This document shows, one piece after another, positions 1 to 8,841 of a DNA stretch of 64,000 nt. Source of the stretch: Saccharomycopsis fibuligera x Saccharomycopsis cf. fibuligera (lineage: Eukaryota; Ascomycota; Saccharomycetes; Ascoideales; Saccharomycopsidaceae); contig CP012820.1 of the NCBI GenBank assembly GCA_001936135.1, forward strand, positions 1,984,001 to 2,048,000. Reading direction: 5' to 3'. How positions within the stretch are numbered: position 1 is the first letter of the stretch; each line of letters starts with the position of its first letter. The notes under the pieces were generated by a model that did not search any database, was not told where the DNA came from, and worked only from the letters and a program-made list of their open reading frames with translations. The position numbers and the translations under genes are program-made.

Positions 1-563
1 CCAGCGTACGCTACAGCGTGGATGCTGCCAGTAAGCATGCCCTGGGTGCAGTGACGGGTTCCAGTCTTGCACGCAGGATGCGGGCTTCTGAATTCTGGAT
101 ATTTTGCGAGCTCTCGGGTGTCTAGAACAGGCGTTGCCTCCAAACAAGTGTTTGCCGCGCACGCGGTGTTGCGCCTCCGCGGCCTGGGCCAGCTGCTCTT
201 CCGGGCAGCTGGAGCCAAGCTGGCAGTTCTCTGGCCAGAGCGGCAGGCCAGCACGCGACGAGGGTATAGCAATGTGGAACCTGGTCAGCGGCCGCTGGCC
301 CAGTCTGACGGTCCAGTCTGACGGCGGCTTCCAGAAGTTCGTCACCTGCTTTCTGCTTTTGCGGTACGCTTGCCGCTGGGCAGGCAAAGTACTTGCCACG
401 TGTTTACGAGGCGATATCAGGCAACGAGCGCCTTGTGCGAGCGAGGCCGCTGGTCTGCTACGGGTTGCTGCCCTCTGTAGCCCTACGCCGCAGCACACTT
501 CGCGGCGGTCTTCCTTCATCCACGTCGTCGTTGTGTCTTCCTTCCTTCCTTCCTTCCTTCCTT

Positions 564-596
<33 letters not shown>

Positions 597-1535
597 AAAT
601 TCTTGATTGCAAGCTCCGCCAAAACATATCAACATCTGCCGAGCAATATTGTCTTTCTGCTCGCAGGCACTCCGTGCATAGGGCAGCGTTAATCTGTTTT
701 CCGCTTTGGGAAAGAGGCACAGACACTGGCTCCCAACCTCCAGGGGCAGGCAGCCAGGCAGCTAGCCAGCCCGCGCCGGAGCTGTCGATAGGATAGATGT
801 TCTCTCCAGCAAATTATTAATGCCGACAGGGCAGTGTTCCTGGTGGCTGTTGTTGGGCGAAAAGCAGTTAGGCTAGCCAGCGCGCTCGACCAACGGTTGA
901 TTTTCTGCCAGAGCAGAACTTGGGTGATGCGTATGGCGCTAGCTTTCCATTTCTAGCGTTTCGTTTTTAGCTTTAAAGTTTCACCGGTTTTCTGAGCTTG
1001 AGTCTTGCCAGAGGAGCTAGAAGCGAAAATGTGTTTCCGCTGCAGCGCTGCAGGGCGCCAAGGTTGGGTTCGGAGTATCTGATCACCAACATGAAAGCGG
1101 TCCGGTAATGAGGTGCCTCGTGTTGGCACCGCACCGCGGACCGTCTACGTTATCGAAAGCCAGTTAAAGGTTGTAGCTCCTCGGTACGTCTGTGTTCTGG
1201 CCACGACAATGCAGTATCTTTATATTCCTTGTAGAAAGCAGAGAAGATTTCGGTTTGTATTTGGCAAAGCGCAAAGACTAAATTGAAAGATCTTGGAGAA
1301 ATTCGTTGCAAAGCAAAGCGCGTAACGGAAAAGAACAGAAAAGAAAATAAATAAAAGAAAATAAAATAAATAAAATAAATAAAATAAAGCAAAGTAAAGC
1401 AAAATAAAATTAATTCTGAATCAGTAAAGTTTGGTGCAGCGCAGCGGCACCTTTTTGGCCACCTTTCTAGCTGTCTCAATCTCTAGCGTTAACCGCTTCA
1501 AAGAACAGCGGCATAGACAAGTTTCAGCATGGTGC
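1..1535. other. GC-rich flank without a convincing gene
   Basis: Roughly the first 1150 bases are much richer in G and C than the rest of the window. They contain a short direct duplication near 302-326 (CAGTCTGACGG twice) and a CCTT run leading into a poly-T tract near 540-594. Bases 1340-1410 on the plus strand are an A-rich AAAATAAAT-type simple repeat. The only long plus-strand frame (104-796) runs through the poly-T as poly-Phe and has no recognisable domain, so I do not call it. The stretch may be subtelomeric or lie downstream of a neighbouring gene, but nothing in the sequence decides this. Confidence 0.4.
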
Positions 1536-2993
1536 TTAGTTGTTGCCAGCTGCTGCTTGCCAAAGAGCAGTCAAGTCTTTGCCGGCGCCATTATAGGCTA
1601 ACACGTTGGGCGAGTTTGAACCCACATCGGAGACCACGTCTTTGGTGCCAAACGAAATCACCGCCCTCTTGAGCTGTTCTGGGGTTACCGGATAAATCGA
1701 CGTGTACGAAGAATTGTCTCCTGGTTGCAACGAAAGGAAGTAGGTTAGCAAGCCCGTGACGTGCGGCGAGGCCATAGATGTTCCCGAAAGAACGTCAGTT
1801 CCTGTTGTTGAATTGTTGTAAGTGGACAAAATATTCAATCCAGGCGCAAAGATATCAACACAGCTGCCATAGTTGGAAAATTCTGCTCTGGCGTCGTTGT
1901 TGTCTGTGGCCCCAACGGTGATCACCTTGCTGGCTGACGCTGGCGAGTAACCGCAAGCATCATCATTGTTGTTCCCAGCAGCCACCGCGATATGGACACC
2001 GAGCCCCACAGCAATATTGGTGGCATTATTGACAGCTCTTGATAGCATGCCTCCCAATGACAAATTAGCAGTCGACCCTTTGTATCCGCTTTTATATGCG
2101 TTGTTGCTATGCTGCTTAGCGACGTACTGGATACCACTGATGATACCGCTATTTGTACCGCTACCGTCGTTATCCAAAACTTTAACAGCAACTAGGTTAG
2201 CCTTTTTAGCCACCCCGTAGGTCTTTGAACCAATGGTACCGGCAACATGAGTGCCGTGGCCATCTCCATCGGTATCCCCATCAGAAGTAAAAGTTGCACC
2301 CCACGAGGCTCTTCCTTCAAAATCGGTATGATTGGTATATACGCCAGTATCGATTATATAGGCAGTCACGCCATCACCACCATCCGAGTCGTAAAGATAA
2401 GTGCCGTATGATTTACCTTCAAGGGACGTCCGAGAAGATATTCTTGAAATACCCCAGGTGGCGTTATCTTGAGAGGTTTGCGCGGTAGTGCTCACGATAG
2501 CATCTTGCTCAATGAAAGCAACACTAGTCTCATTTTTGAGACTTTCAATGGTCTCGTCGAGAAGAAAGCCGCTGAATCCCATTAATTTATCCGACACGTT
2601 AAAGTCAAATGAGATACCCCCATTTTGCATAGCGTTGGAGACTTGAGATGAAATTTTAGTGTATATGTTGCTATTCGCTTTCTGGACAGCGGCCATTAGT
2701 TTGGAAATTTGGGGTTTTTGTTGCTCTTGTATTGTTTTCTTATGAGCTAGAACTGACTGGAATTCGGTATTCTCTTTAAACACAACAATATACTTGTTAG
2801 GAATTGCGGACGACGAAGAGGCAGCAGAGAAAGCTGGAGCAGAAATGTCGCTTGATGATGAGGCGCTTATTTCTCTAGGCTTTAAGGCCCCATCTCCCTG
2901 TATACTGGCGCGCTTATCGAGAGAAGGGATAACTAAACCATTGATTATTGAGGCAATTGCAAGATAAAATAATACTGAGAACGGAAGTTTCAT
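1536..2993 (-). CDS. Cerevisin-type subtilisin-like serine protease (paralogue A)
   Basis: Predicted secreted or vacuolar S8 endoprotease of 485 residues, starting at the ATG with a hydrophobic signal sequence (about 1-20). An I9-type inhibitory propeptide follows (NKYIVVFKEN near 67). The catalytic domain carries all three active-site blocks: Asp in YIIDTGV (about 214), His in GHGTHVAG (about 246) and Ser in SGTSMASPH (about 405). The oxyanion Asn is in AAGNNND (about 338). It ends soon after the catalytic domain, like S. cerevisiae Ysp3 and unlike the longer Prb1. The cysteine that normally follows the catalytic His in the proteinase K/cerevisin group is Val here. A paralogue lies at 47294-48709. 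Family assignment is secure; vacuolar or extracellular fate is inferred. Confidence 0.93.
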   Translation of the reverse strand: MKLPFSVLFYLAIASIINGLVIPSLDKRASIQGDGALKPREISASSSSDISAPAFSAASSSSAIPNKYIVVFKENTEFQSVLAHKKTIQEQQKPQISKLMAAVQKANSNIYTKISSQVSNAMQNGGISFDFNVSDKLMGFSGFLLDETIESLKNETSVAFIEQDAIVSTTAQTSQDNATWGISRISSRTSLEGKSYGTYLYDSDGGDGVTAYIIDTGVYTNHTDFEGRASWGATFTSDGDTDGDGHGTHVAGTIGSKTYGVAKKANLVAVKVLDNDGSGTNSGIISGIQYVAKQHSNNAYKSGYKGSTANLSLGGMLSRAVNNATNIAVGLGVHIAVAAGNNNDDACGYSPASASKVITVGATDNNDARAEFSNYGSCVDIFAPGLNILSTYNNSTTGTDVLSGTSMASPHVTGLLTYFLSLQPGDNSSYTSIYPVTPEQLKRAVISFGTKDVVSDVGSNSPNVLAYNGAGKDLTALWQAAAGNN

Positions 2994-4074
2994 GGTGTGT
3001 ATCGATTTTTATTATTTGTTGCCGCCAAAAGAATTTTATGTTGATATAGATATAAAAGACAGATAAAAATACAGATTAGAGGCTGCTGCGCTAATATATG
3101 TGTTCTTGAAGCTCAGCGCTTAGAAACTAGAGGCAGTTCTCGAATGTTGGCCAAAACAGTCAATTAGCAACAGGGCATGCACATTGCCTCCTTATATGCT
3201 TTCAAAGCTCTATGCTCCCCTAGGCAGACACGCTAAGCTATCAAAAGCCTCGCCCAAGGTTTCCTGAGCAGTACTGTCAACTCATTATCCTTTCATCTTA
3301 TGCATTTTTTTTTTTTTTTCATCTCATTGCTTCAAAGTACAATAGTCTTTTTGGCAAAATCCCAGTCTTGCGTGAAATCGGCCTGGGCATGCTCGCCATA
3401 TTTTGCAACACCAACATTCGTTATGCGTTATTGGCTAACAGAGCTACGCAGGATTGTTTGGCATACGTATACTGGCGAGAAAGAAGGGTCGCTTAGTCGA
3501 TGTTGACATTTGGCTTATGGTGCTGGCTCTGGTAAATGTACACAGAGAAGAAGTGAAGGTTTTTTGTGAAATTGGATTGTATTTTTTGCAAGGATTAGCG
3601 TGCATCACCAACAATGCAGCGGTTTTGAAGATGACAAAAACAAACAACCAAATTACCGGTTTTGGTCTCTTTACTCCCGGCTGGTCTATTGTGATACTGT
3701 ATAAGGAGTAGATGATAATAAAGTTGCTAGAGCGTTAGTAGATGACGTTTGACGAGCAGTGCAGTAAACCAGCGTAAAGCTAATGTGTTTTCCTAGAATG
3801 TGCCAATTATGATGGTAAAGATGATCATCAAACTAATTTATATTATTTATTGACGTATTTTGTAAGTATTTCTTTTGCGGTTGCACCTGCAAAGAGTTTA
3901 AAACGTTAAAGCAACAGCAAAATACCTTTATAAAAGAGTAGAATTAAAGGAAAGCATTAACCAGGAAACTGAAAAATAAAAAAGAGCAAAGTAATCGAGA
4001 TCTGACAATAGTAGCAGGCCGTTTAACAATTGCATAAAATATACAATAAAGTGCTTGTAGAGAAACAAACTCTA
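2994..4074. other. Intergenic region, promoter side of subtilase A
   Basis: No gene is seen. The first part is the promoter of the minus-strand subtilase, with TATA-like sequence around 3045-3056. The rest lies downstream of the minus-strand chitinase. A poly-T tract sits near 3306-3319. Frames of 67-85 codons on both strands around 3300-3711 lack any domain and overlap one another. Confidence 0.5.
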
Positions 4075-5049
4075 TTATAACTCGTCTCTTTTGCTGAGTT
4101 TACTATCATACACCCCACTAGCAATTTGCTTCAAACCATCAATGTAAGTCATTTCAGTTCCCAAAGTGCTGTCAAGAGTGTTAGTGCCAACAGTTGCATC
4201 CCAGGCACCAAATCCTCCAAAAAAAGATTCCCTTTTTTTGGTTCCTACCTGCTCGTTGAGATAGTCGAGCTTCGTGTGCCATTTATTGCTTCCATCTGCT
4301 TGCAAAGTTATATAAACTTTCAAGTTTTTCGACTTGGACACATTTTCGAAAAAATTTTTCCATGTCTTCCAAGAGTCCAGAAACGTCAGGTATATCATAC
4401 TGCAGTCGTTGTTACTGTAAAATTGAAGAAAGGCAATGTCCAAATTAACATCAGCATCAACCATGACATCATTCACATTAGCATCTGGATACGTGCACTG
4501 TGGACAAGCAGTGAGTAATAACTTTTTTGATGTCCATAAGTTCCGAAGCTGTTTAAATAACGCTATTTGTCCTTTCTGGTTGCGATTTTCAACGTCTAAA
4601 TCAAAACCGTCGATTTCAATGTCGCCAAAGACCTTCGTTACTTTTGAATTACCATTAGGATTGAACATATCGTAAAGCATTTGTGCTGCTTTGATACCAT
4701 CGCTGTCGTTCGTTAGTCCGTAGTCGCTTACTCGCATATCACCACCAATTGACAACAATACTTTTACGCCTAATTTTTGACATACTTTGATGTCTTGCGC
4801 AATCAAAGGACACTCAGGACCCCAACATGCATTACCAAAATTATAGCCAACATAAGTGCTGTTTAAATGAGTAATAAATGATAGCAAGACAATGTCAATG
4901 TTACCGTTTTGACAATAATAGCCTAAACTTTTTTGATTAGCTCCTTGGCCCCAGTATACAGCAACATTATTTTTAGCATTGGCATTGTATCCCGCAAAAA
5001 CGGTCGATATAAGCAAGAAACAGCAGAATACCAGTGATATCACTTTCAT
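4075..5049 (-). CDS. GH18 chitinase (CTS1-like, paralogue A) ending in RDEL
   Basis: Secretory chitinase of the yeast Cts1 type. I choose the inner ATG at 5049 (324 residues): the next residues (MKVISLVFCCFLLISTVFAG) form a good signal peptide, whereas the ATG at 5097 adds 16 residues before it and lies only about 43 bases from a TATAAAA element. The mature protein opens with NNVAVYWGQG, as in Cts1, and holds the GH18 signature DGFDLDVEN (about 146-154) with the catalytic Glu present. It lacks the Ser/Thr-rich tail and chitin-binding domain of Cts1. It stops at KLSKRDEL, which reads as an ER-retrieval-type tetrapeptide after a Lys-Arg pair. The nearest relative in the window is the chitinase at 55872-57146. 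Confidence 0.9.
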   Translation of the reverse strand: MKVISLVFCCFLLISTVFAGYNANAKNNVAVYWGQGANQKSLGYYCQNGNIDIVLLSFITHLNSTYVGYNFGNACWGPECPLIAQDIKVCQKLGVKVLLSIGGDMRVSDYGLTNDSDGIKAAQMLYDMFNPNGNSKVTKVFGDIEIDGFDLDVENRNQKGQIALFKQLRNLWTSKKLLLTACPQCTYPDANVNDVMVDADVNLDIAFLQFYSNNDCSMIYLTFLDSWKTWKNFFENVSKSKNLKVYITLQADGSNKWHTKLDYLNEQVGTKKRESFFGGFGAWDATVGTNTLDSTLGTEMTYIDGLKQIASGVYDSKLSKRDEL

Positions 5050-5139
5050 TGCGAATAAAAAAATTCTTAACAAACGAAATAGCGCTGTGTTTGACATTAT
5101 TTTTGTGAGTCAAATCAGTGATTAATGGATAGCGGTCAG

Positions 5140-5146
5140 TTTTATA
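5140..5146 (-). promoter_or_regulatory. TATA box of chitinase A
   Basis: The minus strand reads CCTATAAAACTG here. The element lies 43 bases from the outer ATG and 91 bases from the inner ATG. Yeast start sites usually lie 40-120 bases downstream of TATA, so the inner ATG is favoured. Confidence 0.5.
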
Positions 5147-5637
5147 GGCTTCCTTGCCCTGATGCTGGAACTTGCGCTCTTAGCGTATATTTTAAAACAG
5201 CCTACGGTAAGATGCTAAATGGCAGCGCAAGGACTCGTTGAACTAATTTTTTTGTGAAACAGTCCACTAAAACAATGGTTTAGGCTAAGCTAGAGTTTCT
5301 GTTATTCACTTCAAAGATATAATTTTATAACCTTCTAACTTAGCAATGACTCTGGGTTTTTCAAGAATTGTTCTCCGTCGCCTAAATTTATAAGGCTTAC
5401 TGGATAGGGATTAAGATCTCAGAAGGGCAGTGCACAGTATGCAATAATAAAATGCAGACCTGCCCTTATTTGGCAGCCGCGCGACAACTTTTATAAACAC
5501 ATAAATCCACAACCAACACAAAAAGGGCTGCGATCATCATTTGAATTGAAATTGCTCGAATAGACACACGCCATCTTAGATGGTGTCACCGCTGTTGTCA
5601 CTAACTAAGGCTTCTTTTGAAACTTGGTGAAAAACAA

Positions 5638-5660
5638 ACGCGAAAAAAAAAGACGCGAAA
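5638..5660 (+). promoter_or_regulatory. Paired ACGCGAAA elements upstream of RAD54
   Basis: Two copies of ACGCGAAA lie at 5638-5645 and 5653-5660, about 210-230 bases before the RAD54 start. Each contains the SCB core CGCGAAA and overlaps an MCB-like ACGCG. In S. cerevisiae such sites bind SBF/MBF and drive G1/S transcription, and DNA repair genes are typical targets. Regulation here is inferred from the motif alone. Confidence 0.5.
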
Positions 5661-5866
5661 AATAGCAGAAAAAGCAATTCGGGACGATGATCTGTCACGT
5701 GGTAATATTCAAACGAAAAAAAGAAAACAAAAAAACTGCCAAAAGGGCAATAACTAATCGCTAGAAAACATACTATATCACATCTCATCACATCTCATCA
5801 CTTCTAGTTTTTTTTAGACGTTGAAGCTTTACAACGTGATACCCCAATAAAATATTTCCTCTAGAT

Positions 5867-8440
5867 ATGGCAAGGATACTTAAAAGGCCTAATAATGGTA
5901 CTGGAGCAGGTATAAATCCTCATAAGCGCCCCAAGACGATAGACTCATCGACGGCGTTAGCAGTTCTATCCAAACCATTCAAAGTGCCCATAAAGAGAAG
6001 TACCACATATAATCTTGATAATGGCAGGCATCAAAGAAGAGCAAAAAAATATGTCGATTATGCTGCCATGGACACCGGAGTTGATGTAGACGATGAAGTT
6101 TACCAGATAGATGCTAATGGTAACGGAAGCACCTCGGTGATTGTTAAAAAGAAGGGTGCTTTATTGTCCAGAAGATTCATGAACAGCAATATCGATGTGG
6201 CAGCTAGAAAAAAGTTTGTTGTGCCATTTGCTGATAAGTCCAAGTTAGAGGAGCATGCTGCAAGTGGCCCACCTGCTCCGTTGGGCACTCGAAAGAAGCC
6301 AATTTTACTTCCTAGACCACTTCATGATCCTACGGATAAACTAGCTATTGTGCTTTATGACCCAACGATTGATGTATTCCCAAAGCCACCCGAGCCGAAA
6401 GAAGAAGCTCATCAGGGGAATACTAAATCTTCATCATCACCGCAAAGTAGCAGCTCTAGTACTACTTCGAGCGCAAGCTCAACACCAGCACCAGACGGTG
6501 ATGAGTCGCCGCAGTCGCTGCTAATGCTGCTGACCCAAAGTATCAAGAAAAAGAAAAAGCATCATAAAAGTTTAGCAGAGATTCTTGGTATTGAGAAGAA
6601 TCCTGAGGATCGTATAAAAAATGCACCTGATGTACCTGTGATTGTAGATCCAAAGCTAGCCAAAATTTTAAGACCGCATCAGATTGAAGGTGTCAAATTC
6701 TTGTACAGATGTACCGCCGGCTTGATAGACTATAGAGCCAAAGGGTGCATTATGGCTGATGAAATGGGTTTGGGCAAAACATTGCAATGTATTGCATTAA
6801 TGTGGACTTTACTTAAACAAGGCCCTAGAGGAAAAAAAATGATTGATAAAGCCATAGTGGTTTGCCCCTCTTCATTAGTATCAAACTGGGCAAACGAAAT
6901 TGTCAAATGGTTGGGCGAAGGTACCATAACGCCATTACCAATTGACGGTAAAAGTACAAAAGGCGGTACTATAGGTGAAGCTATATCTCAGTGGTCTTTA
7001 GCTCAGGGTAGAAATATTGTTAGACCAGTGTTGATTATCTCATATGAAACACTAAGAAGAAATGTTGATAGATTGAAGAATACGGAGGTGGGTCTATTGC
7101 TTGCTGATGAAGGTCATAGATTGAAGAACGGTGATTCATTGACTTTCACTGCTTTAGATTCTATCAATTGCGAAAGAAGAGTTATCTTGTCTGGTACTCC
7201 TATACAAAATGACTTGTCGGAATATTTTTCGTTATTATCTTTTGCTAATCCGGGCCTTTTGGGCTCTCGCAACGAGTTTAGAAAAAACTTTGAAATACCA
7301 ATTTTGAGAGGTAGAGATGCAGATGCAACTGATAAAGAGAAGGAAAAGGGAGATAGTAAATTGGCAGATTTATCTGAAATAGTTTCCAAATTCATAATTC
7401 GTCGTACTAATGACATTTTATCCAAGTACTTGCCTGTTAAGTACGAACATGTGATATTCTGCAACTTGACTCCAATGCAGAAGAGCATTTACAATCACTT
7501 CGTTACTTCTCCAGAAATTGGTCGGTTGATTAAAGGGGTGGACTCGCAGCCATTGAAGGCTATTGGTTTGCTAAAAAAATTATGCAACCACCCAAATTTA
7601 CTTAATTTACCAGAAGATATAGAAGGCAGTGAGGAGTTTATACCTGATGATTACCAGGATCCATTGCATGGTGGGGGTAGAAATAAAGAAATTCAAACTT
7701 GGTTTTCTGGCAAATTTTCTATATTGGAACGGTTTTTGGCAAAAATGCAAGCAGAGACAAATGATAAAGTCGTTTTAATTTCAAATTATACTCAGACCCT
7801 TGATTTGATTGAAAGAATGTGCAGGCACCGTCGTTATGGATGTTTGAGATTAGACGGTACATTGAACATCAAAAAAAGACAAAAATTGGTTGATAGATTT
7901 AATGATCCTGAAGGGCCAGAGTTTGTGTTCTTATTGAGTTCTAAAGCCGGTGGTTGTGGTATCAACTTGATCGGCGCCAATAGATTGGTGCTTATTGACC
8001 CAGATTGGAATCCTGCATCCGATCAGCAAGCCTTAGCCAGAGTTTGGAGAGATGGGCAGAAAAAAACTTGTTTTGTTTATAGACTTATAAGCACAGGTAC
8101 CATTGAGGAAAAGATCTTACAAAGGCAGTCCATGAAGCTTTCATTGTCATCATGTGTGGTTGATGAGAAAGAAGATGTGGAAAGAATTTTTTCTGGAGAC
8201 AACTTGAAACAGTTGTTCCAGTTTAATACCAAAGTGGAGTGTGATACACATAATACATTCAACTGCAAAAGATGTAAAGACGGCAGACAAGTTCTGAAGG
8301 CTCCAGCGATGTTGTATGGCGATCAAACAACTTGGAACCATGTTAATCACGAAGAACTCAAAGGTATTCATGATGATTTGTTAAGAAACGAGTACAATTT
8401 CGATGAGGTGAGCTATGCATTTCAATACATTTCTCATTAG
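5867..8440 (+). CDS. RAD54: Rad54, Swi2/Snf2-family recombination motor
   Basis: Nuclear dsDNA translocase that works with Rad51 in homologous recombination. The protein has 857 residues, close to the 898 of S. cerevisiae Rad54. A basic N-terminus and a Ser-rich linker (about 190-210) precede the Snf2 core. Visible motifs are Walker A in DEMGLGKT (about 296-303), DEGH in LLADEGHRLKN (about 413), the SGTPIQND motif, and the C-terminal helicase block SDQQALARVWRDGQKK (about 718-733). The C-terminal CxxH/CxxC-type cluster CDTHNTFNCKRC typical of Rad54 is also present. The frame is intact without an intron. The upstream ACGCGAAA pair suggests cell-cycle regulation. Confidence 0.97.
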   Translation: MARILKRPNNGTGAGINPHKRPKTIDSSTALAVLSKPFKVPIKRSTTYNLDNGRHQRRAKKYVDYAAMDTGVDVDDEVYQIDANGNGSTSVIVKKKGALLSRRFMNSNIDVAARKKFVVPFADKSKLEEHAASGPPAPLGTRKKPILLPRPLHDPTDKLAIVLYDPTIDVFPKPPEPKEEAHQGNTKSSSSPQSSSSSTTSSASSTPAPDGDESPQSLLMLLTQSIKKKKKHHKSLAEILGIEKNPEDRIKNAPDVPVIVDPKLAKILRPHQIEGVKFLYRCTAGLIDYRAKGCIMADEMGLGKTLQCIALMWTLLKQGPRGKKMIDKAIVVCPSSLVSNWANEIVKWLGEGTITPLPIDGKSTKGGTIGEAISQWSLAQGRNIVRPVLIISYETLRRNVDRLKNTEVGLLLADEGHRLKNGDSLTFTALDSINCERRVILSGTPIQNDLSEYFSLLSFANPGLLGSRNEFRKNFEIPILRGRDADATDKEKEKGDSKLADLSEIVSKFIIRRTNDILSKYLPVKYEHVIFCNLTPMQKSIYNHFVTSPEIGRLIKGVDSQPLKAIGLLKKLCNHPNLLNLPEDIEGSEEFIPDDYQDPLHGGGRNKEIQTWFSGKFSILERFLAKMQAETNDKVVLISNYTQTLDLIERMCRHRRYGCLRLDGTLNIKKRQKLVDRFNDPEGPEFVFLLSSKAGGCGINLIGANRLVLIDPDWNPASDQQALARVWRDGQKKTCFVYRLISTGTIEEKILQRQSMKLSLSSCVVDEKEDVERIFSGDNLKQLFQFNTKVECDTHNTFNCKRCKDGRQVLKAPAMLYGDQTTWNHVNHEELKGIHDDLLRNEYNFDEVSYAFQYISH

Positions 8441-8841
8441 CTCAATTTCTCTTCTGTTTATATTTTTTGCATTTACGGTTAGCTTTGGTCAGTTCAGTTT
8501 GGTTTGCTTTGGTTTAGTTTGGTTTAGTTTAGGTTTAGATTTCTGTTTTTTTGGTATCATACGCCGTTGTATATATAGTTGCATATATAGTTGCATAAAA
8601 TGATTTTTCCTGTTTTCGATTTTACATGTAGAAATTTTCATGCGTTTGTGCACGCATACTGAAATAACTTTGTGTGTCTTTCAACTTTTGACAGGCAAGT
8701 GCAGGCTGAAGAAAAAAGGAACAGCGAAAAGTAAATTGACAAATGGGCGCCAAAAACCAACTCAAATAACGGCTAAATTAAAATAAAATACTATTGCTAT
8801 TATTACTATTTGAAAAAAAAAAAAAAAAAATAATAATAATA
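8441..8841. other. Spacer with short repeats between RAD54 and the SET-MYND gene
   Basis: It holds a degenerate TTGGTTTAGTT-type repeat near 8496-8540, a 12-base tandem GTTGCATATATA-type repeat near 8568-8600, and an A-rich/TAA-rich leader just before the next ATG. It is the terminator of RAD54 and the promoter of the next gene. No gene is seen. Confidence 0.45.

Larger units (their letters stand above)
5098..5866. promoter_or_regulatory. Divergent promoter region between chitinase A and RAD54
   Basis: This region separates a minus-strand chitinase from plus-strand RAD54. It includes a TATA element for the chitinase, CGCGAAA elements on the RAD54 side, a GTCACGTG Cbf1-type site near 5695, and a 10-base direct repeat TCACATCTCA near 5778-5800. 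A 71-codon minus-strand frame here has no domain. Confidence 0.5.

Noticed and set aside
104-796. A 230-codon plus-strand frame in the GC-rich left flank
   Set aside because: It runs through a poly-T tract as poly-Phe, overlaps other frames and shows no domain or conserved block.
5691-5702. GTCACGTG as a possible centromere CDEI
   Set aside because: No AT-rich CDEII of suitable size followed by a CCGAA-type CDEIII was seen. It lies in a promoter, where Cbf1-type sites are common.
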